Shown piece by piece: positions 1-7,936 of a DNA stretch of 64,000 nucleotides; position 1 is the first letter of the stretch; each line of letters begins with the position of its first letter. The notes beneath the pieces are model-generated. The model was not told the DNA's origin and ran no database searches. It saw only the letters and a list, made by a program, of their open reading frames with translations. Source of the stretch: Nitrosopumilus cobalaminigenes (GTDB lineage: Archaea > Thermoproteota > Nitrososphaeria > Nitrososphaerales > Nitrosopumilaceae); the NCBI RefSeq assembly GCF_013407145.1, contig NZ_CP026993.1, positions 952,590 through 1,016,589 of the forward strand, given 5' to 3'. The position numbers were made by a program, and so were the translations under genes.

Positions 1-318
1 TTCTCTTTGTCGATTATTATCATGTTTAGATAATTCGCCCTCTAATTTTCTACACAAATCATCAGCAATTTTTAGTATATCCCATCCAGATTCAGTATAA
101 ACAAGTTGATTTTGAGAGGTTGTAACAGTGGCAGTGGCATCATAATGAGTTCTAGAACCTTCTGGGTTTTGAGTCTCTACGGAAATTTTGGCCTCTATTA
201 TGTGAGACAAAACTTGTTGGACTTTATCTAAAGAACTACCAAATTTTGATGAAAGAGTTTCATTTGCAGGGTCATCTTTAGGCAAACCAATTACAAACAA
301 AGGGATTTTTTCAGTCAT
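1..318 (-). CDS. HPF/RaiA-like ribosome-associated protein (partial)
   Basis: A minus-strand frame opens with ATG at 318 and stays open for 106 codons to the window edge, so the C-terminus is missing. The protein starts MTEKIPLFVIGLP and later has IIEAKISVETQNPEGSR, then DILKIADDLCRKLEGEL and a basic end. That spacing (alternating beta strand, then an amphipathic helix with a DxxxAxD-like core and K/R-rich tail) resembles hibernation-promoting factor/RaiA proteins, which bind the small ribosomal subunit in resting cells. The match is by eye only; a plain conserved hypothetical protein is the alternative. The divergent CBS gene begins 110 bp away. Confidence 0.5.
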   Translation of the reverse strand, partial: MTEKIPLFVIGLPKDDPANETLSSKFGSSLDKVQQVLSHIIEAKISVETQNPEGSRTHYDATATVTTSQNQLVYTESGWDILKIADDLCRKLEGELSKHDNNRQRE

Positions 319-428
319 ATTCAAACAAATCAATCAAAACTAAATAAGTTTCTAGTAATTACCAATCATGATTTTCAGAAATGATTTTGTTGAAAGACAT
401 TTATCAAAATGTTAGATAGAATATCTTT

Positions 429-1283
429 ATGGATGTAAAAAATTTAACATTAACAGAGTTTATTACAAAACCCATCACAGTTGGTCCCAACACATCATTA
501 ATGAAAACAAGAGAATCAATATTAAAAAATAAAGTAAAACGAGTTATAATCGTAGACAAGAAAAAACCTATCGGAATAATAACTGAAAAAGATCTAGCAA
601 AAAAAATTTATGAATTAGGAACAAAGCCAATAACATCTGTAAAAGCAAAGGATTTCAAACCAAGAAAATTATTTGTCTTAACAAAAGAGAACAATGTAAA
701 AGAATGTGCAAAATTGATGAAAAAACATAGAATTAGTGTAGTAATCATTCTAAATAAAGACAAAACCCTAAAAGGAATTGTAACAAAAACAAATCTTGTA
801 AAGGCATTCCTTACAAAAGGTTCAGATGCAAGAAAAGTTTCAGAAATAATGAAATCAAAGATAATCACATCTGCTCCAAGTGATCCAATATTACATGTTG
901 AAAGTTTGCTGTTAAAATATGGGATTTCGAGAATCATAATCAAACGAAATCAAAAGCCAGTAGGCATCATAACATTTAGAGATTTTGTGCCTGCAAAAAT
1001 CCCACAATGGATTGCAGAATCAGCTGATCCTAAAGAAGTTCAAGAATACAAATTCAAAAAAGGATTAGAAGAAAAGCATTCAAATCAAATGAGTTATCTT
1101 TTCCCATTTCATGCAACAGACATTATGGCAACAAATCCAATTACAGTTGAGGCAGATAAAGATGTTAAATTTGCCATTACAAAAATGATCAAGTATGACA
1201 TTAGTGGATTACCAGTAGTTAAAAATGGAAAATTAGTGGGAATTATTACAAAATCAGATATAGTAAACACATTAGCAAATTAA
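429..1283 (+). CDS. Protein with four CBS domains
   Basis: The 284-aa protein consists almost only of CBS motifs, in two Bateman pairs: about residues 8-60, 72-130, 140-192 and 228-284. Each ends in a characteristic hydrophobic-G-hydrophobic-hydrophobic-T strand followed by a D (GIITEKDLAK, GIVTKTNLVK, GIITFRDFVP, GIITKSDIVN). Such proteins bind adenine nucleotides and sense energy status; no enzymatic domain is attached, so the partner is unknown. It converges on two universal stress protein genes 2 bp downstream and a second CBS protein follows at 2254, suggesting a stress or energy-sensing cluster. No transmembrane segment is visible. Confidence 0.85.
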   Translation: MDVKNLTLTEFITKPITVGPNTSLMKTRESILKNKVKRVIIVDKKKPIGIITEKDLAKKIYELGTKPITSVKAKDFKPRKLFVLTKENNVKECAKLMKKHRISVVIILNKDKTLKGIVTKTNLVKAFLTKGSDARKVSEIMKSKIITSAPSDPILHVESLLLKYGISRIIIKRNQKPVGIITFRDFVPAKIPQWIAESADPKEVQEYKFKKGLEEKHSNQMSYLFPFHATDIMATNPITVEADKDVKFAITKMIKYDISGLPVVKNGKLVGIITKSDIVNTLAN

Positions 1284-1285
1284 TT

Positions 1286-1714
1286 TTATTTTACAATTAG
1301 AACAGAACATGTACAGGATTGTGAAATTTTATTTGAAACACTACCCAACAACAACCTAGCTACTGACCCAAGACCTTTGTTGCCAACAATAACAAGATCA
1401 CATTTTTCTTTTTTTACAACTTTTTCGATTTCATTGAAGATATTTCCTTCCTTTAGCAATAGTTTTGCAGAAATTCCATTTTTTGATAGGATAATATTTG
1501 CTTTCTCTAAAGTTTTATTTCCAAACTTTCTTAGAATTTCAAGGTACTCCTTATGATCTAGTAAATTTATTGGGATTGATTTCTCTACAACATAAATCAA
1601 AATTATTTTAGAATCAAACACTTGTGCAAGTTCAGATGCACGTGTTAATGCTTTTTCAGAATATGGGGAACCATCAACAGGGACAAGAATTTTCTGAAAA
1701 TTATTCCGAGTCAT
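1286..1714 (-). CDS. Universal stress protein (UspA family)
   Basis: The 142-aa protein has the Usp alpha/beta fold: N-terminal KILVPVDGSPYSEKAL and, near the C-terminus, the nucleotide-binding signature G-x2-G-x9-G-S (GNKGLGSVARLLLGSVSNKI). This indicates an ATP-binding Usp subfamily member. It overlaps the preceding Usp gene (1711-2142) by 4 bp, so the two are probably cotranscribed and may form heterodimers. It converges with the CBS-domain gene. Specific ligands cannot be read from the sequence. Confidence 0.9.
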   Translation of the reverse strand: MTRNNFQKILVPVDGSPYSEKALTRASELAQVFDSKIILIYVVEKSIPINLLDHKEYLEILRKFGNKTLEKANIILSKNGISAKLLLKEGNIFNEIEKVVKKEKCDLVIVGNKGLGSVARLLLGSVSNKISQSCTCSVLIVK

Positions 1715-2142
1715 TTTACAACCAAAACAGGTTTTTTTGATTTATGTAAAACATGATTTGATACACTTCCTAAGAAAAGCTCTTTTGCAGAACCTCTACC
1801 ACGGGCACCAATAACTACCAAATCAATTTTATTTTTTGAATTATTTGCAAATCGTGCAATATCATATCCAGGATCTCCTGCAATAGCTTTTCCTGTTAGC
1901 ATAATTCCTTTTTTTGCGGCTCGTAGCTTAGCATCTCCAAGTAATTTTTTTACTTCCTTCATAGAGTTAAAATCTAAAAATCCAAGAGGATGAATTGCAT
2001 ATATTCCAGGCACGGATTTTACAGCCAAAGCAGTTATGGTTCCTTGAGATTGCCTAGCTAGATGGATTGCCATATCCAACCCACGTAAGGAATTTTTGGA
2101 TCCATCAAGAGGGACAAGAATTTTCTTGGTTTTAATTGCCAT
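1711..2142 (-). CDS. Universal stress protein (UspA family)
   Basis: The 143-aa Usp protein starts with KILVPLDGSKNSLRGL and carries GARGRGSAKELFLGSVSNHV, the ATP-binding G-x2-G-x9-G-S loop. It is the upstream member of a two-gene unit, its stop overlapping the start of the following Usp gene by 4 bp. The pair is clearly paralogous. The intergenic stretch 2143-2253 separates it from a divergently transcribed CBS gene, so the two promoters share about 110 bp. Confidence 0.9.
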   Translation of the reverse strand: MAIKTKKILVPLDGSKNSLRGLDMAIHLARQSQGTITALAVKSVPGIYAIHPLGFLDFNSMKEVKKLLGDAKLRAAKKGIMLTGKAIAGDPGYDIARFANNSKNKIDLVVIGARGRGSAKELFLGSVSNHVLHKSKKPVLVVK

Positions 2143-2253
2143 ATACTAATGAAATGCAAATCATAGTTTAAACACTTATGTGATTATCTTTATTGATTTT
2201 CAATCTTGGGAATTTAGAAATTATATCATATAATTGAAAGTAAACGTAGAGGT

Positions 2254-2691
2254 ATGAATAGTACATTTGTAAATGAAGTAATGAGTAAAGATGTACTAAC
2301 GTTAGACAAATCAACATCACTACAAGAAGCTGCAGAAAATATGAAAAAATTAAGGGTTGGATGCGTCATTGTAACAGAAGAGAACAATCCAATAGGGATT
2401 ATTACAGAGAGGGATTTTGTAACAAAAATTGCAGCAGAAGGAAGGCCCCTTTTTACAGAAATTAAAGAAGTAATGTCCACACCTTTGATTACAGTAGATG
2501 CAGAAGACACGATCTGGGAAGCATCGGAGTTAATGAAGGAGAAGTTAATCCACAAACTTCCAGTAAAGGAAGATGGCAACATTACAGGAATCATCACTAC
2601 TTCAGACATTGTAAGAATTTCCAGTGTTGGATCAGATTCAGAAATGCGTAGAATATGTGATCAAATTCTTTTGAGAATGGAAAAAGAGTAA
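2254..2691 (+). CDS. CBS-domain pair protein
   Basis: The 145-aa protein holds one Bateman module, with CBS1 about residues 8-65 and CBS2 about 72-130. The typical GIITERDFVTKI and GIITTSDIVRI strand-turn-helix pieces are present, and VMSKDVLTLDKSTSL matches the usual CBS start. There is no fused enzyme or DNA-binding domain, so it is most likely a free-standing adenylate sensor. An AGAGGT stretch lies directly before the ATG and could serve as a weak ribosome-binding site. It is divergent from the Usp pair. Confidence 0.85.
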   Translation: MNSTFVNEVMSKDVLTLDKSTSLQEAAENMKKLRVGCVIVTEENNPIGIITERDFVTKIAAEGRPLFTEIKEVMSTPLITVDAEDTIWEASELMKEKLIHKLPVKEDGNITGIITTSDIVRISSVGSDSEMRRICDQILLRMEKE

Positions 2692-2739
2692 TCAATAAGG
2701 ATATTCACTTAAATTATTGAAACTAAGACCAGAAGCATC

Positions 2740-3747
2740 ATGATGGCTGGAGATACAGCAGGGGAAGCAGTTCTTGAATCACGAGACAGTGAACCAAAAA
2801 TTCCAGATAAAAGTAAAACAAAATACGATGTAATAATTATTGGTGCAGGACCATCAGGATATACGGCAGGGATTTATTGTTCAAGGGCAGGTTATGACAC
2901 TCTAATATTATCAGGACTTTTGCCTGGAGGACAACTAGTAAACACTACAGAAGTCGAAAATTATCCAGGATTTGAAAATGGCATAATGGGTCCAGATTTG
3001 ATGATTGATATGAGAAAACAATCTCAAAGGATGGGAACAACCATTGTTGATGACGTAGTAGTAGATGTAGATTTTAGACGTAAACCATTCAAAGTTTTAA
3101 CAGCTTCTGAAGAATATGAAGGACGTGCAGTAATTATTGCAACAGGTGCAAATCCAAGAAAACTAGGTGTTGAAGGCGAGGAAACATTCAGTGGAAAAGG
3201 AGTATCTTATTGTGCAACATGTGATGGACCGTTCTTTAGAAATCAAGAAATAGTTGTAGTTGGAGGAGGAGATTCAGCAATTGAAGAGGCAACATTTCTT
3301 ACCAAATTTGCAACAAATGTACATCTGATTCACAGACGAGCAGAGTTACGAGCAAGTAAAATTATGCAAGAAAGAGCATTTAACAATGAAAAAATAAAAT
3401 TCCATTTTGATTCTGCAGTTACAAAAATTACAGGAGATCAAAAAATACAACAAGCAGTTTTAAAAAACCTAAAAACAAATGAAGAGACCATACTTGATGC
3501 AGGAGGATTGTTTGTTGCTATCGGACATGAGCCAAATACTCAACTTTTCAAAGGTCAAATTGATTTAGATGATGAAGGATATGTTGTTTTAAAAAATAAA
3601 ACACATACAAACATCGAAGGTGTTTTTGCAGCAGGAGATGTACATGATAGAAGTTACAGACAAGCAATTACAGCAGCAGGATTTGGATGTATGTCAGCAA
3701 TTGATGTGGACAAATATCTCACAGAAAATGCAGACACTCAACAATGA
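2740..3747 (+). CDS. trxB: Thioredoxin-disulfide reductase
   Basis: This flavoprotein of 335 aa passes electrons from NAD(P)H through FAD to thioredoxin. The FAD Rossmann motif GAGPSGYTAG lies at about 35-44, the redox pair C158-A-T-C161, and the NAD(P) motif GGGDSAIEEA at about 176. GVFAAGDVHD near the C-terminus is the second FAD signature. The N-terminus extends some 28 residues beyond the usual start just before KYDVIIIGAG. The first two codons are both ATG, so the exact start is uncertain. Its stop overlaps the ATG of the next small gene by 4 bp, indicating translational coupling. Confidence 0.93.
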   Translation: MMAGDTAGEAVLESRDSEPKIPDKSKTKYDVIIIGAGPSGYTAGIYCSRAGYDTLILSGLLPGGQLVNTTEVENYPGFENGIMGPDLMIDMRKQSQRMGTTIVDDVVVDVDFRRKPFKVLTASEEYEGRAVIIATGANPRKLGVEGEETFSGKGVSYCATCDGPFFRNQEIVVVGGGDSAIEEATFLTKFATNVHLIHRRAELRASKIMQERAFNNEKIKFHFDSAVTKITGDQKIQQAVLKNLKTNEETILDAGGLFVAIGHEPNTQLFKGQIDLDDEGYVVLKNKTHTNIEGVFAAGDVHDRSYRQAITAAGFGCMSAIDVDKYLTENADTQQ

Positions 3748-3959
3748 AGAATGCTCAATGCAAGAAATGCTTGAATAATTTTTATGAAAAGGAAATCTAC
3801 ACAATTCAACAATTTCAATATAGAAAAGAGCCGCCTTACAAGTGGTCAGTAGAATATTTTAAAAAATTAGGAATTACAGAATGGGATTCATTCTGTGAAA
3901 AGTGCATATCGGACCATTCAAAAGTATCAGAGAGAGAATGGAAAGATTTGAAAATCTAA
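3744..3959 (+). CDS. Small Cys-pair (zinc-binding) protein
   Basis: The 71-aa protein begins MKNAQCKKCLNNF and ends with CEKCISDHSK, giving two CxxC pairs about 45 residues apart that could bind one zinc ion. The middle is rich in aromatic residues (YKWSVEYFKKL). The ATG overlaps the TGA of trxB (ATGA), so the protein is probably made together with thioredoxin reductase. The function is not recognised; a redox-sensitive zinc protein is only a guess from context. Confidence 0.7.
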   Translation: MKNAQCKKCLNNFYEKEIYTIQQFQYRKEPPYKWSVEYFKKLGITEWDSFCEKCISDHSKVSEREWKDLKI

Positions 3960-3991
3960 ACTCTTTATTGTGAGAAAAAACACTGAGAATA

Positions 3992-4468
3992 ATGAGCCAA
4001 GATCCAGAAAATCTAAAAAAATCAGCTAAAGAGCATAGTGACAAGCTGGCAAAATTAGGAATGGAATTAGGAGAAATTCAGTTCAGTTACAGAATCGAAG
4101 AAAAAGTAACCAAAGAATACTGGCAAAAGAGAATGGATGATTTGAAAAAATATAATGAAAAAGGCTTAGAATATTACAATCAAGTACATGCCATGATGAA
4201 TTTAGTTAACAAAGAAGAAGCACAAATGTTTCTTTTACGAGTAAGTAAATTCAGACAGTTAAGCAATACATTGTCTGAAACAATGGAGAAAATCAAAGAT
4301 AATCCCTCAATTATAGATTCAAAAGATAAACAACAAAGTCAATGGAGTAAAGAAATTAAAAATCAAATTACAGAGCAAAGTAACCAATGTTTACGACATG
4401 AAATGGATATGAATGGATCATTTAGAGAATTTTATGACAAACATTTGAAAAAAATTCTTGAGCAATAA
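3992..4468 (+). CDS. Hypothetical helical protein
   Basis: The 158-aa hydrophilic protein is predicted almost wholly helical (long K/E/Q-rich stretches, few glycines or prolines) and probably forms a coiled coil. It has no membrane segment, signal peptide or recognisable motif. It starts 32 bp after the zinc-protein gene and ends flush against the convergent cysteine synthase gene. I do not recognise the family; a lineage-specific protein is likely. Confidence 0.6.
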   Translation: MSQDPENLKKSAKEHSDKLAKLGMELGEIQFSYRIEEKVTKEYWQKRMDDLKKYNEKGLEYYNQVHAMMNLVNKEEAQMFLLRVSKFRQLSNTLSETMEKIKDNPSIIDSKDKQQSQWSKEIKNQITEQSNQCLRHEMDMNGSFREFYDKHLKKILEQ

Positions 4469-5461
4469 TCAGTAAGCTAACTCTGACATGTATTTTGCAT
4501 CTTTTAGGGAATTATCAAATTCTTCTTCAGACATTACATTTTGAGATGCATATACACTCTTGAATTTTCGTCCATCGTCAGCAAAAATTCCTACTACACA
4601 TGCATTACCATCAATAGGATATTTTTTCATACATGCATACACAGCTGCAGATGAAGGACTGATTAGTAATTTGTCTTTTGCATAGACTTCTTTTACAACT
4701 GAAAATGCCTCGTCATTATCAGCAGAAACCCAATCATCTACTACGTTTTCTCGCTTTAAGAATAAATCAGGTTTTGCAGATTCTTCAAAATTTCTCCAAC
4801 CTTGAATCAGATGATTTTGTTGCGGTTGACAACCAATAATTTTAACATCAGGATTTTTTTCTTTAAGAAAAGATCCAATGCCAGTTATAGTTCCACCAGT
4901 ACCAACCCCAGTAAAGAAATGAGTAACTTTACCCTCAGTTTGTTTCCAAATCTCAGGTCCTGTTCCAACATAATGCCCTTTGAAATTTGCTTCATTAGCA
5001 TATTGGTTAGGAGAATAATATGTGTCAGGTCTCGATGATGCAATTGAAGTAGCAAGTGCAATACTTTGATCAGTTCCAGCACCAACCTTGGGACATAAGT
5101 CATCACTAGTCTCAAACACTTTTGCTCCCAATTTTCTGATGATATCTTTAGTTTCATTACTTGCTTTTTCTGGAATAACAATCTCAACTTTGTAACCAAG
5201 TACATTTGCAATTCCAGTTAATGCAATTCCAGTATTACCAGAAGTAGGTTCAATGATTATGCTTTTGCCTTTTGTTAAAATTCCTCTTTCTTCACCATCT
5301 TTAATCATCCAATATGCAGCCCTATCTTTTACAGACCCAAATGGATTATGGCCTTCTAATTTTACAAAATATTCTATATTATCATGAGATAGAGAATCCA
5401 AATGTACTAGAGGAGTGTTACCCACACGATTCAAAACATCTGTATCAGTAACAGTAGTCAT
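4469..5461 (-). CDS. cysM: Cysteine synthase family PLP enzyme
   Basis: The 330-aa fold-type II PLP enzyme would make L-cysteine from an activated serine and sulfide. NRVGNTPLVHL opens the domain, the PLP lysine is K45 in GSVKDRAA, SGNTGIAL is the substrate/phosphate loop and GVGTGGTITGIG binds the PLP phosphate. Whether the substrate is O-acetylserine or O-phosphoserine cannot be told from sequence. It lies 8 bp downstream of a TusA-like gene, so a sulfur-carrier protein and cysteine formation appear linked. The gene symbol is by family only. Confidence 0.85.
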   Translation of the reverse strand: MTTVTDTDVLNRVGNTPLVHLDSLSHDNIEYFVKLEGHNPFGSVKDRAAYWMIKDGEERGILTKGKSIIIEPTSGNTGIALTGIANVLGYKVEIVIPEKASNETKDIIRKLGAKVFETSDDLCPKVGAGTDQSIALATSIASSRPDTYYSPNQYANEANFKGHYVGTGPEIWKQTEGKVTHFFTGVGTGGTITGIGSFLKEKNPDVKIIGCQPQQNHLIQGWRNFEESAKPDLFLKRENVVDDWVSADNDEAFSVVKEVYAKDKLLISPSSAAVYACMKKYPIDGNACVVGIFADDGRKFKSVYASQNVMSEEEFDNSLKDAKYMSELAY

Positions 5462-5469
5462 GTTTTTGA

Positions 5470-5706
5470 TTATTTCACCTTTTTAATTTTGAATGTAATG
5501 GTCTCGCCATCTTTTGACATATCTAATAATTCGTGACCATTTCTTGTCACCCATCTAGAAATATCATCTTCAGCTGCAGGATCATCAGCAGATACAATTA
5601 TGATTTCTCCAACTTGCATTCTTTCAATTTCAATTTTTGTTCTAAATACAGGCTCTGGACAAAATAATCCAGTTGCATCTAATTTTTTTTCAGGAGATTC
5701 AGACAT
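5470..5706 (-). CDS. TusA-like sulfur carrier protein
   Basis: The 78-aa SirA/TusA-fold protein has the CPxP signature (LDATGLFCPEPVFRTKIEI) with the acceptor cysteine at C16. TusA proteins carry persulfide sulfur between enzymes, for example for tRNA thiolation or molybdenum-cofactor work. The gene is immediately upstream of a cysteine synthase gene on the same strand (8 bp), which suggests a sulfur-trafficking operon. The length matches the family. Confidence 0.88.
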   Translation of the reverse strand: MSESPEKKLDATGLFCPEPVFRTKIEIERMQVGEIIIVSADDPAAEDDISRWVTRNGHELLDMSKDGETITFKIKKVK

Positions 5707-5789
5707 TGTAACTATTTCCTAAAGTCGGATTTGTCATATTAAAAGCTATTTGAGTTTTAGAAAGATGGAACTGAAAAGAAGGAGTGTTT

Positions 5790-6053
5790 TCACAGTTCAT
5801 CAGAAAGGCGTTTAATGTGAGAGGTACTATTTGCAAATGCTGCATCAATTGAGCGTTGCATTTCATCCTCATATTCCTTCATCTCATCTTGATTTCTTTT
5901 GAGTATAGTTAATTCTTCAATAGTAGGTAATTCTTTGAAATTGACGTATTGTGAATGAGTCATGTAACAAGTGTAAGATTCGTCTTCATCAAAAAACTTG
6001 TACATTACTTTAAAAACCATAGAAAATTTTTTGCAAGAGTTAGAATATAACAT
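5790..6053 (-). CDS. Conserved hypothetical protein
   Basis: This encodes 87 aa from the first ATG, or 76 aa if the internal ATG at 6020 (MVFKVMYKFF) is used, which looks more natural. The protein is acidic with a C-terminal helix (DEMKEYEDEMQRSIDAAF). The start MVFKVMYKFFDEDESYTCYM suggests a small beta-strand sensor-like or regulatory protein, but no family is recognised. It lies between cofE (upstream) and tusA on the same strand. Confidence 0.55.
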   Translation of the reverse strand: MLYSNSCKKFSMVFKVMYKFFDEDESYTCYMTHSQYVNFKELPTIEELTILKRNQDEMKEYEDEMQRSIDAAFANSTSHIKRLSDEL

Positions 6054-6087
6054 TAACTCATAATTTCATAAAGAGGCCACTAGGATT

Positions 6088-6813
6088 TTATCTGAAAAGA
6101 TCTTCAGATTCAGGACGAATTAGTTCAGTGATTGAACTTCCCTTATCATCAAAAGAATAACCACGAATTATTGCTACAGGGCATTTCAAAGACTTGCCCA
6201 TAACTAATTCAGAAGCAGATGAAAGCTCATCAGCAATAGCAATTGCAGTTACACGCAATATTCTATTAAAAGAATCAAGAGTTCCTTCATAATCCAAAAT
6301 AGGATTTAATCCAGAGACACCAATTGCATGATTGGTTTGCCCCATCCTAAATGGACGTCCAAAAGTATCAGAAATAATCACTGCGACATTTTTGTTTGAC
6401 TGTTCTAAGATTTTCTTTCTAATTCTCTGCGCAGAGGCATCAGAATTGACAGGTAACAAAGTTGCATAGCCTTCTTCTATATTACTTTCATCTATACCGG
6501 CATTGGCACAAATGAAACCATGATTTGTTTCAACTATCAGAATACCATTATTCATACGTACAATTCGTTTTGATTCAGATAAGATCAATTCAGTAATTTT
6601 AGGATCTTTATTGTATTGAGAACCAATGCCTTCAGCCAATAAAGAAGGAGTCACAGTAGATAGATCAACTAATCGCCCTTCTTGTTTAGAGATTATTTTT
6701 TGAGCAACAACTACAATGTCGCCATCTTGTAATTTTTCAGATTCTAAAATAATTTCAGAGATATCATCAGAGGGACTGATCTCTTTTTCAAAATGGATGG
6801 GAATTATTTGCAA
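6088..6813 (-). CDS. cofE: Coenzyme F420-0:L-glutamate ligase
   Basis: CofE adds gamma-linked glutamates to F420-0 in a GTP-dependent reaction, finishing the redox cofactor F420. The 241-aa protein starts with a TTG codon and shows the family pattern: IPIHFEKEISPSDDISEII, LQDGDIVVVAQKIISKQEG, GFICANAGIDESNIEEGY and ISDTFGRPFRMGQTNHAIG, the last holding metal and nucleotide residues. The other dedicated steps are at 38494 (cofD) and 39416 (cofC), so the pathway is spread over the window. It lacks the C-terminal reductase extension found in some bacterial FbiB fusions. Confidence 0.92.
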   Translation of the reverse strand: MQIIPIHFEKEISPSDDISEIILESEKLQDGDIVVVAQKIISKQEGRLVDLSTVTPSLLAEGIGSQYNKDPKITELILSESKRIVRMNNGILIVETNHGFICANAGIDESNIEEGYATLLPVNSDASAQRIRKKILEQSNKNVAVIISDTFGRPFRMGQTNHAIGVSGLNPILDYEGTLDSFNRILRVTAIAIADELSSASELVMGKSLKCPVAIIRGYSFDDKGSSITELIRPESEDLFR

Positions 6814-6847
6814 GTATAATGTCTGAAATAATGTACTAAAAAATTGT

Positions 6848-7498
6848 TTATGCAGGAGTTGCAGCTTCTAACTCAAGTTTGTAATGTTTGTTGATAATAT
6901 CTATGATTTTAGAAAGATCTTTTTCTTCCAAAGTTGTAGTTGCCAAATCTTTTACTAAATCTTGGGCACGATAAGCAATTCCCAGTCCACAAATATCAAA
7001 TAATTTGATATCATTAGCACCATCTACCACACAAACAATATCTTCTTTTTTCTCACCCCATTCTTCAATTTTTACTCTAGCAGATTTTGATTTATCCGAA
7101 TCAACATTTATTGTGACACCATCTAATTTCCCATCCTTGAAAATCAGATCATTAGAATAAACATAATCTAAATCCAATTCTTTTTGCAACCTATGCATCA
7201 TCAAAGTAAATCCACCAGATACAGCCATAAGTTTCCATCCGGCAGCCTTTAATGCCCTACATGCTTCTTTTGCACCAGTCATAATTGGTAATGCATCAGA
7301 AACTTCTTGACATGTTTTTTGATCAAGGCCCTTTAGTGCTGCAACTCTAGTTCGCAATCCTTCTTCCCAGTTAATTTTTCCTTGAATTCCCTGTTTGGTA
7401 ATTTCCCAAATTTCATCTTGTTTGTTGAGTTTTTCTGCAAGAATTGGAAGATACTCTTCATCATACAAAACACCTTCAACATCAAAAATCACTAACAA
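6848..7498 (-). CDS. HAD-family phosphatase, phosphoserine phosphatase-like
   Basis: This 216-aa HAD hydrolase starts with TTG. Motif I is FDVEGVLYDEE with nucleophile D6; motif II is MAVSGGFTLMM, motif III has K in SKSARVK, and motif IV is CVVDGANDIKLF. The overall pattern fits SerB-type phosphoserine phosphatase, the last step of serine synthesis. The second acid of the DxD motif is E8 instead of Asp, which is unusual for SerB. A different phosphomonoester substrate therefore remains possible. Confidence 0.75.
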   Translation of the reverse strand: MLVIFDVEGVLYDEEYLPILAEKLNKQDEIWEITKQGIQGKINWEEGLRTRVAALKGLDQKTCQEVSDALPIMTGAKEACRALKAAGWKLMAVSGGFTLMMHRLQKELDLDYVYSNDLIFKDGKLDGVTINVDSDKSKSARVKIEEWGEKKEDIVCVVDGANDIKLFDICGLGIAYRAQDLVKDLATTTLEEKDLSKIIDIINKHYKLELEAATPA

Positions 7499-7601
7499 TG
7501 GTTTTCTGATTTGGAAAAAAATCGCTAATTATATTAAAGTTTAAACTGTTTTTAGATCTAAAAAACGCTAGTAATAAATCACCGAATGTTTTCTAAATGA
7601 T

Positions 7602-7886
7602 ATGGCTGAATTAGACCGCAAATATGAAGTAGAAATTCTAGAAAGAGAAGGCAGACAAAAACTCCCTGATCCTGTCAAAGAGGAATTAAAAGCATCAGGA
7701 ATGATGGATGAAAAAGGAAAATTAAAACTAAAAGGAGTCAGCCCAAAAATGCTCAAAAGAATGAAACAAGAGTATGTTGAATGTCCAGTTCTAAAAGAAG
7801 ATATTCACTTCATCCAGTGTTTTGTGTGTCCAAATTTCCAAAGTAGAGTAATGGGAAAAGTACTTTGTAAAGGCGAAAAACTATAA
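7602..7886 (+). CDS. Conserved hypothetical protein with four-Cys C-terminus
   Basis: The 94-aa protein has a charged helical N-terminus (AELDRKYEVEILEREGRQK) and a C-terminal half with four cysteines in the order C-x11-C-x2-C-x11-C (from CPVLKEDIHF to VLCKGEKL). That arrangement could bind zinc or an iron-sulfur cluster. It precedes the prolyl-tRNA synthetase gene by 50 bp on the same strand. No family is recognised. Confidence 0.7.
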   Translation: MAELDRKYEVEILEREGRQKLPDPVKEELKASGMMDEKGKLKLKGVSPKMLKRMKQEYVECPVLKEDIHFIQCFVCPNFQSRVMGKVLCKGEKL

Positions 7887-7936
7887 TCATCTTAATTTAA
7901 AATTCTCACGAAAGGCTCATTAGTTAATTTAATTCA

